A DNA stretch of 64,000 nt from Mammaliicoccus vitulinus (GCF_029024305.1 NZ_CP118974.1:2387069-2451068); one strand, 5' to 3'. Counted from the first letter of the stretch, positions 7,845 through 15,822 are shown. Numbers and translations are program-made. Notes: generated by a model not told the origin, from the sequence alone.

Positions 7845-8687
7845 CTACCTAAAGTTATATGACTTAATTTCATCTATGATCGTATTGTATTTATTTGTTT
7901 TGTACCTTGCTTTGTTAGATACGATGAAGAAATTGCGATATAAGTCTAAATCCGTTGTCGTTATAAATTCTTCATCAAATGACTTAATGGAGAAATTAGA
8001 CAATATTGTATAACCCATATTTTGTTTAACGAGTTCTAAAATTAATTGGTTATCATTTATGACGACTTTACGTGACGTGAGGTTAAGTTGTTGTAATAAC
8101 ATATCTTGATAATATCTAATGCCAGAGCCTGTTTCTCTGACATAACATCTCATATCATTGACGTTTTCATTGATCTTTTTATTTTTCACAAGTAATAACT
8201 TATCTCTTGTTAATACTTCGCTACTTATTTTGTCGTCTATTACTGGCTTCTCAATGATCCCTAAATCTATGGAGTAATCTTTTAAGCGACTTAAAATATC
8301 TGCTGAATTATATACATATATATGTATATTTAATTTTGGATACTTTGTTTGCAAGTGAATGGTTAAATCTAACAACATGGACTGTCCAAATGTATGACTT
8401 GTTCCTATTACAAACTTCCCTTTCACTTCTTCTTTATGTTGATTAATTTTTGTATATAATTGTTCATCTAATATCGCTAATTGGCATGCATAATTGTATA
8501 GCTCTCTACCTTCTTCTGTTAATATGATTTGCTTTCTAGTATTTTCAAATATTTTAATTTGATACTTTTCTTCAAGTGTTTTGATATCTCTACTTATGGA
8601 CGGTTGGGACTTAAATAGTTTTTCTGCGGCCTTTGTAAAACCGTCTTCTTCTACTATGACTTTTAATATCTTCAATTTATCTTCCAA
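7845..8687 (-). CDS. LysR-family transcriptional regulator
   Basis: I choose the TTG at 8687, six bases after GAGGTG; the alternative GTG at 8696 lies inside that ribosome site. The 280-residue product has an N-terminal HTH (DGFTKAAEKLFKSQPSISRDIKTLEEKYQIKIFE, seen in pieces at residues 15-50) and a LysR substrate-binding domain (FVIGTSHTFGQSM, DLGIIEKPV, RETGSGIRYY). The RETGSG motif is typical of the CysL/YeiE-like branch. It is divergent from the YeiH exporter, its likely target. Confidence 0.9.
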   Translation of the reverse strand: MEDKLKILKVIVEEDGFTKAAEKLFKSQPSISRDIKTLEEKYQIKIFENTRKQIILTEEGRELYNYACQLAILDEQLYTKINQHKEEVKGKFVIGTSHTFGQSMLLDLTIHLQTKYPKLNIHIYVYNSADILSRLKDYSIDLGIIEKPVIDDKISSEVLTRDKLLLVKNKKINENVNDMRCYVRETGSGIRYYQDMLLQQLNLTSRKVVINDNQLILELVKQNMGYTILSNFSIKSFDEEFITTTDLDLYRNFFIVSNKARYKTNKYNTIIDEIKSYNFR

Positions 8688-8784
8688 CTTATCCACCTCA
8701 TATCATTTTTGTTATATTATATATTTAAAAATAGCATTTCACAAATAATCAACTGCCCATTAAACTGTAGTTGAGGTGAAAGCT

Positions 8785-9771
8785 ATGGGCATTCAAATGA
8801 ACAAAAATTTCTTATTAGGTGTCGGATTCACATTTATTATAGCTATTGTAAGTATTTTGTTATCTAACTTACCTATTTTGAATAAAGTTGGCGCTTTAGC
8901 AATCGCCATCATAACAGCAATTATGTATAGACATTTTAAAGGTTACCCAACACAAATCGAATCGGGTATCGCTTTTTCTTCTAAGAAACTTTTAAGACTC
9001 GCCATTATACTTTATGGGTTAAAACTTAATTTATCTACGATTATTCATCAAGGAAGTACACTTTTAATATTTGATGTAGGTGTTGTCGCTTTTGCGATAT
9101 GTTTTATGATTTTGCTTAATAAAATCATTAAAGGTGATAAAAACTTAGTATTATTATTAGGGATTGGTACGGGTGTATGTGGTGCAGCGGCTATTGCGGC
9201 AATATCACCAATATTAAAATCTAAAGAGCGTGATATTGGTATAAGTGTTGGTCTAGTTGCGATTATGGGAACGATTTTTTCATTAACTTATACATTATTA
9301 TTCGCTTTATTTCCTATGGATCCAACAGCTTATGGTATTTGGTCGGGCGCCAGTTTACATGAGATCGCACATGTCATATTAGCTGCTGATGCAGGTGGTT
9401 CAGAGGCACTTAGTATCGGGCTATTAACTAAATTGGGGAGAGTATTCTTACTTATTCCTTTAAGCATTATTTTCTTAGTTATCGTAAATAGAAAGAAATC
9501 TAATAAAGTTGCTCAAAAAATTGATTTTCCTTACTTCTTAATTGGCTTTTTAATAATGAGTGCTGTTAATACATTTGTGGACATTCCAGAAGGCGTCTTA
9601 AATGTTATGAGCACGTTTACTACATTAATCTTAATTATGGCAATGGTAGGCTTAGGGTTAAATGTATCATTCAGCGACTTAAGAACAAAAGCGCTCAAAC
9701 CAATGATTGCTATGGCGATTACATCAGTCGTACTTTCAGTCATCACATATTTTGTAGCTGGCATTTTATAA
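8785..9771 (+). CDS. YeiH-family putative sulfate/sulfite exporter (UPF0324)
   Basis: The start is the ATG at 8785, five bases after GAGGTGA; the GTG at 8776 overlaps that site. The 328-residue protein has about ten membrane segments. Family signatures: RLAIILYGLKLNL, GIGTGVCGAAAIAAISPILK and ASLHEIAHVILAAD. The family is annotated as putative sulfur-anion exporters and is often paired with a divergent LysR regulator, as here. The substrate is not proven. Confidence 0.88.
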   Translation: MGIQMNKNFLLGVGFTFIIAIVSILLSNLPILNKVGALAIAIITAIMYRHFKGYPTQIESGIAFSSKKLLRLAIILYGLKLNLSTIIHQGSTLLIFDVGVVAFAICFMILLNKIIKGDKNLVLLLGIGTGVCGAAAIAAISPILKSKERDIGISVGLVAIMGTIFSLTYTLLFALFPMDPTAYGIWSGASLHEIAHVILAADAGGSEALSIGLLTKLGRVFLLIPLSIIFLVIVNRKKSNKVAQKIDFPYFLIGFLIMSAVNTFVDIPEGVLNVMSTFTTLILIMAMVGLGLNVSFSDLRTKALKPMIAMAITSVVLSVITYFVAGIL

Positions 9772-9783
9772 ACATTATATTAG

Positions 9784-9841
9784 GGTATAACATAGACAAT
9801 ATCTAATTTTGAGAAAGATTGTGATAAACCTATGTTATACC
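9784..9841 (+). promoter_or_regulatory. Inverted repeat enclosing the protease start codon
   Basis: GGTATAACATAG (9784-9795) is an exact inverted repeat of CTATGTTATACC (9830-9841), separated by 34 bases. The ATG of the protease gene (9832-9834) lies inside the right arm. In mRNA the 12-bp stem would hide the start codon. No strong ribosome site is visible; GAAAGATTGTGA is in the loop. Confidence 0.7.
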
Positions 9842-10653
9842 TTAAATTATATTTAGTACTTCTCATATCGGTATTTAATTATATTTTTGTACCTAATGAC
9901 GAAACAGCAACTTATAAAGATACATTCACGAAAGCAACACATTCAGATTATGATGATGCTTTTAACCTTGGTTCACAAATACCAAATGATTCACTAACAC
10001 TTAAACCCTACAGTACATATAGCAAAAATCATATCCAAGGAATTGGTAAAGTATCATCTGATGAAACTGGTAAATCGGGAAACGGCGCAACTGGTTTTGT
10101 CATTGATGATCATACAATTATTACCGCTTCACACGTTGCAAGTGATGACGATGGTAATAAAGAAACAAAGCAATTTTATTTCTATCCATCTAAATCAGAT
10201 CAACAAATTCCTATGAAATTTAAAGTTAAAAAGTTTTATAAGTCATATGAAAGAGATGTAGCCGTACTTATTACAGAACAACGTTTATCTAAAAAAGTAA
10301 AACCATTACAACTAGCATCCGAACAAGAAATAAAAAATATGAAATCTAAAGAACCACTGTACATGTTAGGATATCCGAACGAACATCAGTACAATGGTCA
10401 ACTTATGTATCAATCTAAAGGTTACTTCCTTAAACCAACTAAAGATTACATTGAATATATCGGACATTTGCATAGAACAGTCGGCTTTTCAGGGTCACCG
10501 GTGTTTAATAAAGACAATCACGTTGTCGGCATACATGCACATGGCATACGACCAGAAATAAAAATGAACCACCAATCAACAAGAGACATTTATACAGGCG
10601 GTCCACTCCTTACAGGAAAAACAAGAGATTTCATCAATCAACATCGTGAATGA
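9832..10653 (+). CDS. Secreted V8-like serine protease (peptidase S1B)
   Basis: 273 residues. Residues 1-20 form a hydrophobic signal-like segment. The trypsin-fold triad is visible: His101 in IITASHVA, Asp142 in ERDVAVL and Ser220 in VGFSGSPVF. The family includes staphylococcal V8 glutamyl endopeptidase, Spl proteases and exfoliative toxins. The segment HVVGIHAHGI near residue 235 corresponds to the specificity pocket of V8-type enzymes; I cannot say whether it is Glu-specific. It is a candidate exoenzyme or virulence factor. The start codon sits in an inverted repeat and the ribosome site is weak. Confidence 0.88.
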   Translation: MLYLKLYLVLLISVFNYIFVPNDETATYKDTFTKATHSDYDDAFNLGSQIPNDSLTLKPYSTYSKNHIQGIGKVSSDETGKSGNGATGFVIDDHTIITASHVASDDDGNKETKQFYFYPSKSDQQIPMKFKVKKFYKSYERDVAVLITEQRLSKKVKPLQLASEQEIKNMKSKEPLYMLGYPNEHQYNGQLMYQSKGYFLKPTKDYIEYIGHLHRTVGFSGSPVFNKDNHVVGIHAHGIRPEIKMNHQSTRDIYTGGPLLTGKTRDFINQHRE

Positions 10654-10728
10654 TAAGACGAAATTGTTTCACTTCATATATAAGTGGTAAACAATAAATG
10701 TATGTAAATATCGAAAGGATGATTATTT

Positions 10729-11145
10729 ATGCCTTGGACAATGGATGATTACCCACAAAGTTGGAAAAATTTCGACGAGCTTAAAAGAAAAAAAGCTATT
10801 GATATTGGAAACGCTATGTTGAAAGACGGCTATAAAGAACAAGATACAATCCCTATTGCTACTAAACAAGCTGAAGAATGGTATAAAGATGCATCAAAAG
10901 AAGATTTAAACAAACTCAAAAATAAAAAAATCACACAACACGATAAAGATCGTTCTGCAAATCCTAAATTAAATGAGAAAGACGTACATGTATACTTTGA
11001 AGACGACGAATGGAAAATTAAAACAGATGGCGCTAAACAAGCAAGCGAAACATTTGATAAGAAAGAAGACGCGATGAAACGTGCTCGAAATATCACATCA
11101 AATCGAGATACAGAAATCATCGAGCATAAGAAAAATGAAAATTAA
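10729..11145 (+). CDS. YdaT-like protein with C-terminal DUF2188 domain
   Basis: 138 residues. The N-terminal half, starting MPWTMDDYPQSWKN, resembles B. subtilis YdaT (a general-stress protein), including IDIGNAMLKDGYKE and PIATKQAEEW. The C-terminal 50 residues (KDVHVYFEDDEWKIKTDGAK, then a KKEDAMKRAR helix) match DUF2188. Soluble and highly charged. The ribosome site is AAAGGATG. Confidence 0.8.
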   Translation: MPWTMDDYPQSWKNFDELKRKKAIDIGNAMLKDGYKEQDTIPIATKQAEEWYKDASKEDLNKLKNKKITQHDKDRSANPKLNEKDVHVYFEDDEWKIKTDGAKQASETFDKKEDAMKRARNITSNRDTEIIEHKKNEN

Positions 11146-11239
11146 ACACAAATAGAGTTAGGACATAAACATCTTAGTTTAATGTTGATAGCCATTAAAG
11201 CTCAAGCAATTTATTTACTGTAGATGTCTTTACCAAAAA

Positions 11240-11475
11240 CGCACAATATCTTCTGAGTCTTTGTGCGTTTTATCCATAATTTACCAGAATCGCACAATAT
11301 CTTCTGAGTCTTCGTGCGTTTTATCCAGATTTTACCAAAATCGCACGATATCTTCTGAGTCTTCGTGCGTTTTATCCATAATTTACCAGAATCGCACAAT
11401 ATCCTTTGAGTCTTCGTGCGTTTTATCCATATTTTACCAGAATCGCACAATATCTTCTGAGTCTTCGTGCGTTTT
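11240..11475. repeat. Family-A 51-bp tandem repeat, 5 copies
   Basis: Units start at 11240, 11291, 11342, 11393 and 11444, an exact 51-bp spacing. Each has a CGCAC(G/A)A...TCGTGCG inverted repeat separated by a TATCTTCTGAGTCT-like spacer and a T-rich linker (TTTATCCAGATTTTACCA). The last unit ends in GTGCGTTTTGGCCG, after which a 55-base spacer shared with island 5 leads to the hairpin module. Confidence 0.9.
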
Positions 11476-11529
11476 GGCCGTAACAATCATTGAACAACGT
11501 AATTCTAATTTCACTTGGATTCGTTCTCT

Positions 11530-11626
11530 ACGATTTTGTAAAGTGCTGACGCCCGGGGGAATAGTATGAGAGAGAGACTACAGGCTCGAACCATACCCCC
11601 AGGCAAGCATGTACTTTCAAAATCGT
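11530..11626. repeat. 97-bp hairpin module, copy 1
   Basis: The outer arms are ACGATTTTGTAAAGTGC and GTACTTTCAAAATCGT (one base lost on the right). Inner helices: GCC/GGC, GGGG/CCCC and GTATG/CATAC, with loop GAGAGAGACTACAGGCTCGAA at the centre. Five other near-complete copies and one fragment occur in the window. Confidence 0.85.
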
Positions 11627-11759
11627 AAGATTTTAAAATATAAAAAGATCTCTTCACTAGGCTAACCTAATGAAGAGATTTTTTATTTTGAGAATGATTA
11701 TTTATGTCCCAGAATCATTGTCATATTATCTATGATTCATTAAAGTTCTAATCATCATT

Positions 11760-12134
11760 TTATTGATTTGAGAATAATTGATCATCTTTTGGTTGGTTTT
11801 CTAAATACACAATTTTTCCATTTGCATCTAATCTTGCAATATCTTTACCTTCTTGGGTGTAAACGCCTGTCTCATATCTATTACCACAAATTGCCCAATG
11901 TGTTTCGAAACTACCATCTTCGTTTTGTGTCCAACCGTTATGCATATGTTTCAAGTCTTTGTTTGTTGTATACACACTTTTTACAAACTGTGTCCAAGCT
12001 TCTTTACCTTTAAATGTCTTATTATTCAATACAAATTCAATATCATCACTAAATAATGCATTTAACTTCTGGAAACTTTCTTCACTATATCTTGCTTCAT
12101 CAAATAATATAAAATAGTCCTCTAATATTTTCAT
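11760..12134 (-). CDS. NTF2-like (SnoaL-type) protein
   Basis: 124 residues, cytoplasmic. SnoaL-like pattern: an N-terminal helix DYFILFDEARY, LNALFSDDIEFVLNNKTFKGKEAW (in two pieces, residues 25-48), HMHNGW and an ETHWAICGNRYETG strand pair. Ligand or substrate unknown. It is unrelated in detail to the other NTF2-like gene at 1295. Ribosome site AAGGTG. Monocistronic. Confidence 0.65.
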   Translation of the reverse strand: MKILEDYFILFDEARYSEESFQKLNALFSDDIEFVLNNKTFKGKEAWTQFVKSVYTTNKDLKHMHNGWTQNEDGSFETHWAICGNRYETGVYTQEGKDIARLDANGKIVYLENQPKDDQLFSNQ

Positions 12135-12202
12135 TTATTCACCTTCTTTTCATGTGATTATATCTTGCACATCGTTGGAAATAAATGATATCGACTTATG
12201 AT

Positions 12203-12412
12203 TTAAATAACAAAATAAAATAAAACAATTAAACATATAAATAATAACAAGACACTTGTAAAGAATATCCACCCTTTATTTAATTCAGATTGATTTCGAT
12301 TATTTTTAGACAGCATTGAATATATCATGCCGTCTTTCCCCATTAATATGATGATAGAATATGCTAATAATATAAATAGAATAATGGCTAAAATAATAAA
12401 TAATAAGTACAT
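12203..12412 (-). CDS. Small membrane protein, unknown
   Basis: 69 residues with two hydrophobic segments (residues 1-25 and about 47-69) joined by a charged KDGMIYSMLSKNNRNQSELNK loop (given in part). The ribosome site GGGGTG precedes the ATG. I do not recognise a family. It lies between the NTF2-like gene and the GH25 gene. Downstream of its start, at 12500-12535, there is a short remnant of the island end motif (ATAAATGTCCTAAACTC). Confidence 0.55.
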   Translation of the reverse strand: MYLLFIILAIILFILLAYSIIILMGKDGMIYSMLSKNNRNQSELNKGWIFFTSVLLLFICLIVLFYFVI

Positions 12413-12551
12413 ATGTTACACCCCTTTTTTCAAGTGCATCTATCTTACTATCCATTATAGTATATATTGTAACTATACACTCAATCATTCGATGTAAATG
12501 AAACTAGGATGAGATATAAATGTCCTAAACTCTAGATTTTTATAAGATTTT

Positions 12552-13328
12552 CTAAATAAACCAACTTGTTTGTACGTTTGGACCTAATACATTAGCATCT
12601 ACATTTTGATCAAGTTCTTCTGAGTAATAACTATCTGTATACTGCCACAGTACGTGCTCTCTTTCAGGTTGTGCATCTTGATATGCTGCTAACCAATATC
12701 CGTCATATGACTGTACAGCAGTAGCGGTATGATTCAGCATAAAGTCTTCGTATGAATATAATAGTACTTTCTTATTTCCTGAATACTTTCTCATTTCATC
12801 TAACCATGCTTGTGTGCTCTCATCAGAGGTTCCTGATGTTACAGTTTCTTCTTCGTAATCATTAATGTAGAAGCTTGCGTTTGGTGCTCTATTGTACAAT
12901 GCCTTTGCTTCTGTTCTTGCATCGCTAGCATTTTCGTACATACTATATGAATAGACACCATATTTCATATTATTTTCTGCTAATAATTTTGAGTTTGTTG
13001 CAAAAGTTGCATCTTTATAATCTGAACCATATTGTGCTCTTAATATTATAAAATCATAATTCGCTTTTAATTTTTTAACATGAGCGGATGTTAATGCTCC
13101 TTGCCACTCTGATAAATCTAGTATTGACTGATCTTTAGGAACGACTGCCGCTTCTTCAGTTTCTTGATTTTTTCTCAGTTGTGTATCTTTTTTATTTTCT
13201 ATGTATTTCTTATAGCCATTACCCATTGTACCTTCTTCTTTTGATGCTTCTGCTACTTTTGATGATGTATTTATCATAATCATCAATAAAGTTATAGCTA
13301 TTATGACACGCACAATTCTTTTAGACAT
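12552..13328 (-). CDS. Secreted GH25-type lysozyme (muramidase)
   Basis: 258 residues. Residues 1-28 form a signal peptide (hydrophobic VIIAITLLMIMI, cleavage near AEA-S). After a charged linker (30-65) comes a GH25 barrel: ILDLSEWQG (first catalytic Asp region), YDFIILRAQYGSDYKD, MKYGVYSYSMY, FYINDYEEE (the acidic D-x-E pair), WLDEM, VLLYSYEDF, YWLAAYQ and VLWQYTDSYY. GH25 enzymes cut the MurNAc-GlcNAc bond of peptidoglycan. There is no SH3 or LysM binding domain. Role probably cell-wall turnover or killing of neighbours. Confidence 0.85.
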   Translation of the reverse strand: MSKRIVRVIIAITLLMIMINTSSKVAEASKEEGTMGNGYKKYIENKKDTQLRKNQETEEAAVVPKDQSILDLSEWQGALTSAHVKKLKANYDFIILRAQYGSDYKDATFATNSKLLAENNMKYGVYSYSMYENASDARTEAKALYNRAPNASFYINDYEEETVTSGTSDESTQAWLDEMRKYSGNKKVLLYSYEDFMLNHTATAVQSYDGYWLAAYQDAQPEREHVLWQYTDSYYSEELDQNVDANVLGPNVQTSWFI

Positions 13329-13362
13329 TTAAATACTCCTTTTACTGTTATGGAAAACTCAA

Positions 13363-13566
13363 TTATATTTTATCTATTATAGGGTTACCATTCTCATCTA
13401 ATAAAGGCGTTAAACTGCTTCCAGGTCCTACCCATGCATGTATGTAATTTACACCTGTTTCACGATCTACTATTACAGAGAATCTACCTAATGACTTAAC
13501 TGTTTCTTTAGATTTTACGTAAAATCTTTCGTTATTTTCTTGATTGCTCTCTTTATTACCAAACAT
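13363..13566 (-). CDS. DUF6440-type small protein
   Basis: The start is the ATG at 13566, after AGGAG; the GTG at 13575 lies within the ribosome site. 67 residues, soluble. The pattern RFSVIVDRETGVNYIHAW followed by SLTPLLDENGNPI is what I recall for DUF6440 proteins of Firmicutes. Function unknown. It lies divergent from the thioredoxin-like gene. Confidence 0.7.
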   Translation of the reverse strand: MFGNKESNQENNERFYVKSKETVKSLGRFSVIVDRETGVNYIHAWVGPGSSLTPLLDENGNPIIDKI

Positions 13567-13637
13567 CTGATTCACTCCTTTTCACATGTAATGGTATAAT
13601 ATTTGCTACTATATTTAAATGATAGGAGAATATTTTT

Positions 13638-13952
13638 ATGAAAATTATTGATTCTTTTGACAAATTAAACGAAAAAATTAATGCACATGCATTCACTTTA
13701 ATATATGTTTCTAGTGAAAATTGTTCAGTATGTAAAGCTGATCACCCAATCGTGCAAAGAATGACTGAAGATTATCAAATTCCAGCTTATGAAATTGTTG
13801 CCGATCAAGTACCTGAAGCAGTTGGACAATTAAACTTGTTCACTTCACCCGTTGTATTACTTTATTACAATCAAAAAGAAGTCCATCGACAAGCCCGAAT
13901 AATAGACTTTGATGAACTTCAATATCGTATTGAACAAATTACAAATTTATAA
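13638..13952 (+). CDS. Thioredoxin-family protein
   Basis: 104 residues. Thioredoxin fold with a CxxC active site in SSENCSVCKADHP (Cys at about 30 and 33) and the cis-Pro region FTSPVVLLYY. There is no signal peptide, so it acts in the cytoplasm. The CSVC motif differs from the classical CGPC, as in YtpP/BrxC-adjacent thioredoxin-like proteins of Firmicutes, which act on bacillithiol- or protein-disulfides. The partner is unknown. The gene converges on the IsaB-like gene with two bases between. Confidence 0.8.
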   Translation: MKIIDSFDKLNEKINAHAFTLIYVSSENCSVCKADHPIVQRMTEDYQIPAYEIVADQVPEAVGQLNLFTSPVVLLYYNQKEVHRQARIIDFDELQYRIEQITNL

Positions 13953-13954
13953 CA

Positions 13955-14506
13955 TTACTCGACTATTGTATAAAAATCAATTTTAGTTATCATACCATTT
14001 CCATCAGATGTGAAGGCAATTTTGTAACCATTTAAATCATAAGAATATTGACCTACTATACTACGAGGACTTCCAGTTTTAGTATAATCAAATCCATAAG
14101 ATTCTCTAACATCATCTATAGATAAGTTAAATTGATTAGCGTTCGTCGGTTGTGCATTTGCATCTAAACCGTAATTACTATAGACATTTAAATTCTGATC
14201 ATATAAATTAATATTTTTAGCTTCATCTTGATGTTCTTTAGCATAATCTTCATGTGCTGGTGTTTCATAACCATTTAATGAAAAGTTCCCTGATTCAAAC
14301 CCTTTTTTGAAAGTGTCCGTGATAAAGAATCCAGGGTCATAACTTGCATATCCATTATAATAAGAAGTATAAGGTTGAGACGCTTGGCTTTCCATATTAC
14401 TGTCGCTTGCTGCTTCCACTGTGTTCCCGTTGCTCGCTGCACCTACTGTAAATACTGACGCTAATGCTAAACCGCTTGAAACAAAAATCTTAGAAAATTT
14501 GTTCAT
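13955..14506 (-). CDS. IsaB-like secreted antigen
   Basis: 183 residues with a signal peptide (KIFVSSGLALASVFTVGAAS, cleavage probably after VEA-A near residue 32). The mature part shares the IsaB pattern of S. aureus as I recall it: YTSYYNGYASYDPGF, FKKGFESGNFSLNGYE, a LYDQNLNVYSNYG strand, FNLSIDDVRESYG and GQYSYDLNGYKIAF. IsaB is a secreted, nucleic-acid-binding immunodominant protein without known enzymatic activity. Similarity is moderate, so family membership is likely but function is inferred. Confidence 0.7.
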   Translation of the reverse strand: MNKFSKIFVSSGLALASVFTVGAASNGNTVEAASDSNMESQASQPYTSYYNGYASYDPGFFITDTFKKGFESGNFSLNGYETPAHEDYAKEHQDEAKNINLYDQNLNVYSNYGLDANAQPTNANQFNLSIDDVRESYGFDYTKTGSPRSIVGQYSYDLNGYKIAFTSDGNGMITKIDFYTIVE

Positions 14507-14635
14507 TCGATTCCTCTCCCTTTTATAGATTATGTATCATAAATTGATACACCTTCATGCTACTACTTTAAAATTCAATTACAAGGGGTATAGAAGTAAA
14601 CATTTATTGTTTTTTTATACTTTTGTTTAATAGTA

Positions 14636-14848
14636 TTAATTTCGTGTAACGAATTTGAAATATGTTTGAATGCTTGTAAATAAAATGACGCCAATTAATA
14701 ATATTATCCAAACAACATTAAATTCACCTGTGGTAAATTTTGTATATGAATTATAAATGACTAAAGCGAATATAAAATACACGACCGTATATTTAGATGC
14801 TATCAGTATATGTTGTCTTTCCATTTCATCTTGTTTTTTCAATGCCAT
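14636..14848 (-). CDS. Small membrane protein of the HTH/membrane trio
   Basis: 70 residues. After a charged start (MALKKQDEMERQH) there are two membrane segments (about 17-33 and 44-62). It follows the HTH gene by 11 bases and is the last gene of a three-gene unit. The DEMERQH start resembles the RDERQ-type small membrane proteins that often accompany short HTH regulators in Firmicutes. Function unknown. Confidence 0.6.
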   Translation of the reverse strand: MALKKQDEMERQHILIASKYTVVYFIFALVIYNSYTKFTTGEFNVVWIILLIGVILFTSIQTYFKFVTRN

Positions 14849-14859
14849 CTTCCTTTCCT

Positions 14860-15045
14860 TTAAGAGAATAATTCATCCACCGTCACATTGAACGCTTTCG
14901 CTAATTTAAAAGCTAACGCCAAAGTTGGATCATATTTATCATTTTCAATTGCATTAATTGTCTGTCTTGTCACTTTAACGTTTTTACTTAACGTATCTTG
15001 TGACATCCCCATTTGCTTACGATATTCCTTAATTTTATTTTTCAC
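14860..15045 (-). CDS. Short XRE-family HTH regulator
   Basis: 61 residues, almost only an HTH_3 domain: IKEYRKQMGMSQDTLSKNVK, VTRQTINAIENDKYDPTLAL and AFKLAKAFNVTVDELF. It starts with GTG at 15045 after AGGAAAG. It lies between two small membrane protein genes. Two copies of a 20-base near-palindrome in front of the operon are its likely operators, which would make the unit self-repressing. Confidence 0.85.
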   Translation of the reverse strand: MKNKIKEYRKQMGMSQDTLSKNVKVTRQTINAIENDKYDPTLALAFKLAKAFNVTVDELFS

Positions 15046-15058
15046 GACTTTCCTACTT

Positions 15059-15382
15059 TCAACTGTATTTCTTCTTAACTATTAATACATTCATTGCATA
15101 AACAATAAATAATATCACAACAAAGAATATCTCTGGATATTGAGTGAAAATATTATGCGCGTTTCCACTTATACCAGACAGTTTAATCGCTATATAAGAC
15201 ATTATAATCAAGACCATATAGCCAAACGTGTTAGACAATATTTCGAGTCTTATTCTTAATTGTCTTTCATCTAGCTGTCGTTCTTTTTTAAATTCTTTAG
15301 TATTAATTGCTATATATTTATAATAAACCGTCCACATCATCAATGTAATCATAATAAAAATCAACCACTTCAAAACTATCAA
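15059..15382 (-). CDS. Membrane protein of the HTH/membrane trio (DUF2178-like)
   Basis: I start it at the TTG at 15382, six bases after GGAGGT; the longer frame from 15403 begins inside the promoter region. 107 residues with about three to four membrane segments. In the middle is KKERQLDERQLRIRLE, a charged helix like that of DUF2178/DUF3796 proteins. Its C-terminus ends in IVKKKYS. First gene of the unit. Function unknown. Confidence 0.6.
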   Translation of the reverse strand: MIVLKWLIFIMITLMMWTVYYKYIAINTKEFKKERQLDERQLRIRLEILSNTFGYMVLIIMSYIAIKLSGISGNAHNIFTQYPEIFFVVILFIVYAMNVLIVKKKYS

Positions 15383-15396
15383 ATTAGCACCTCCAA

Positions 15397-15416
15397 ATGT
15401 CAAAAACTTTTTACAT
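15397..15416. promoter_or_regulatory. Operator copy 2 of the HTH/membrane unit
   Basis: ATGTCAAAAACTTTTTACAT, a near-perfect palindrome, lying between the -10 box and the ribosome site. The same 20 bases occur at 15443-15462, so the pair is probably bound by the XRE protein. Confidence 0.7.
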
Positions 15417-15421
15417 TTATT

Positions 15422-15449
15422 ATTCTAACATCTGTGCTAAATATGTCAA
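15422..15449 (-). promoter_or_regulatory. Promoter of the HTH/membrane unit
   Basis: On the minus strand TTGACA (15449-15444), 16 bases, then TAGAAT (15427-15422). The -35 box lies inside operator copy 1. Confidence 0.7.
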
Positions 15450-15462
15450 AAACTTTTTACAT
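15443..15462. promoter_or_regulatory. Operator copy 1 of the HTH/membrane unit
   Basis: Identical 20-base near-palindrome ATGTCAAAAACTTTTTACAT, 46 bases upstream of copy 2 and overlapping the -35 box. Confidence 0.7.
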
Positions 15463-15589
15463 TTTGAGTTTGCGAAAAATAAAAATGAGCCAGGACATTA
15501 ACATCCTAGATTAATATAAAAGAGCGTGAATTCTTTGGAAAATAAGAATTCACACTCATTTTAACTGTCTACTTTGAAGGGAGCATATC

Positions 15590-15791
15590 AAGTCTTCGTG
15601 CGTTTTGTCTGGATTTTACCAAAATCGCACAATATCTTTTGAGTCTTCGTGCGTTTTATCCATATTTTACCAGAATCGCACGATATCTTCCGAGTCTTCG
15701 TGCATTTTATCCAGATTTTACCAAAATCGCACGATATCTTTTGAGTCTTCGTGCGTTTTGTCTGGATTTTACCTGAATCGCATGATATCTT
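15590..15791. repeat. Family-A 51-bp tandem repeat, 3 full and 2 partial copies
   Basis: A truncated first unit is followed by units at 15626, 15677, 15728 and 15779 (51-bp spacing). The last is cut after CATGATATCTTTT and joined to the right arm of the hairpin module. Confidence 0.85.
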
Positions 15792-15794
15792 TTG

Positions 15795-15822
15795 CTAGGC
15801 AAGCATGCACGAACAAAATCGT
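15795..15822. repeat. 97-bp hairpin module, right-arm fragment
   Basis: TAGGCAAGCATGCACGAACA followed by AAATCGT, the 3' part of the module with an altered TTTAC segment. The left arm and loop are gone, so the inverted repeat can no longer form. Confidence 0.75.

Larger units (their letters stand above)
11157..11720. repeat. Intergenic mosaic island 2 (full form)
   Basis: This fills the 614-base gap between convergent genes. Order: end motif TAGGACATAAACATCTTAG, five family-A repeats (11240-11475), a spacer, the 97-bp hairpin module (11530-11626), AAGATTTT, a GATCTCTTCA-type hairpin (about 11647-11690), and the end motif ATTTATGTCCCAG. Outside the module it matches island 1 closely. Reading frames inside are artefacts of the 51-bp period (17 codons). 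Confidence 0.85.

Noticed and set aside
11211-11569. Repetitive proteins of 91 and 102 residues in both strands
   Set aside because: The 51-bp period is 17 codons, so any frame without a stop in one unit stays open. No ribosome site, and frames are open on both strands.
11560-11610. tRNA-like T-arm (GGCTCGAACC) inside the 97-bp module
   Set aside because: The rest of a cloverleaf cannot be drawn; GGCTCGAACC lies in the apical loop of a single long hairpin, and the sequence varies between copies.
12306-12488. 60-residue minus-strand protein overlapping the small membrane protein
   Set aside because: Shifted frame over the better-supported 12203-12412 gene, which has a GGGGTG site.
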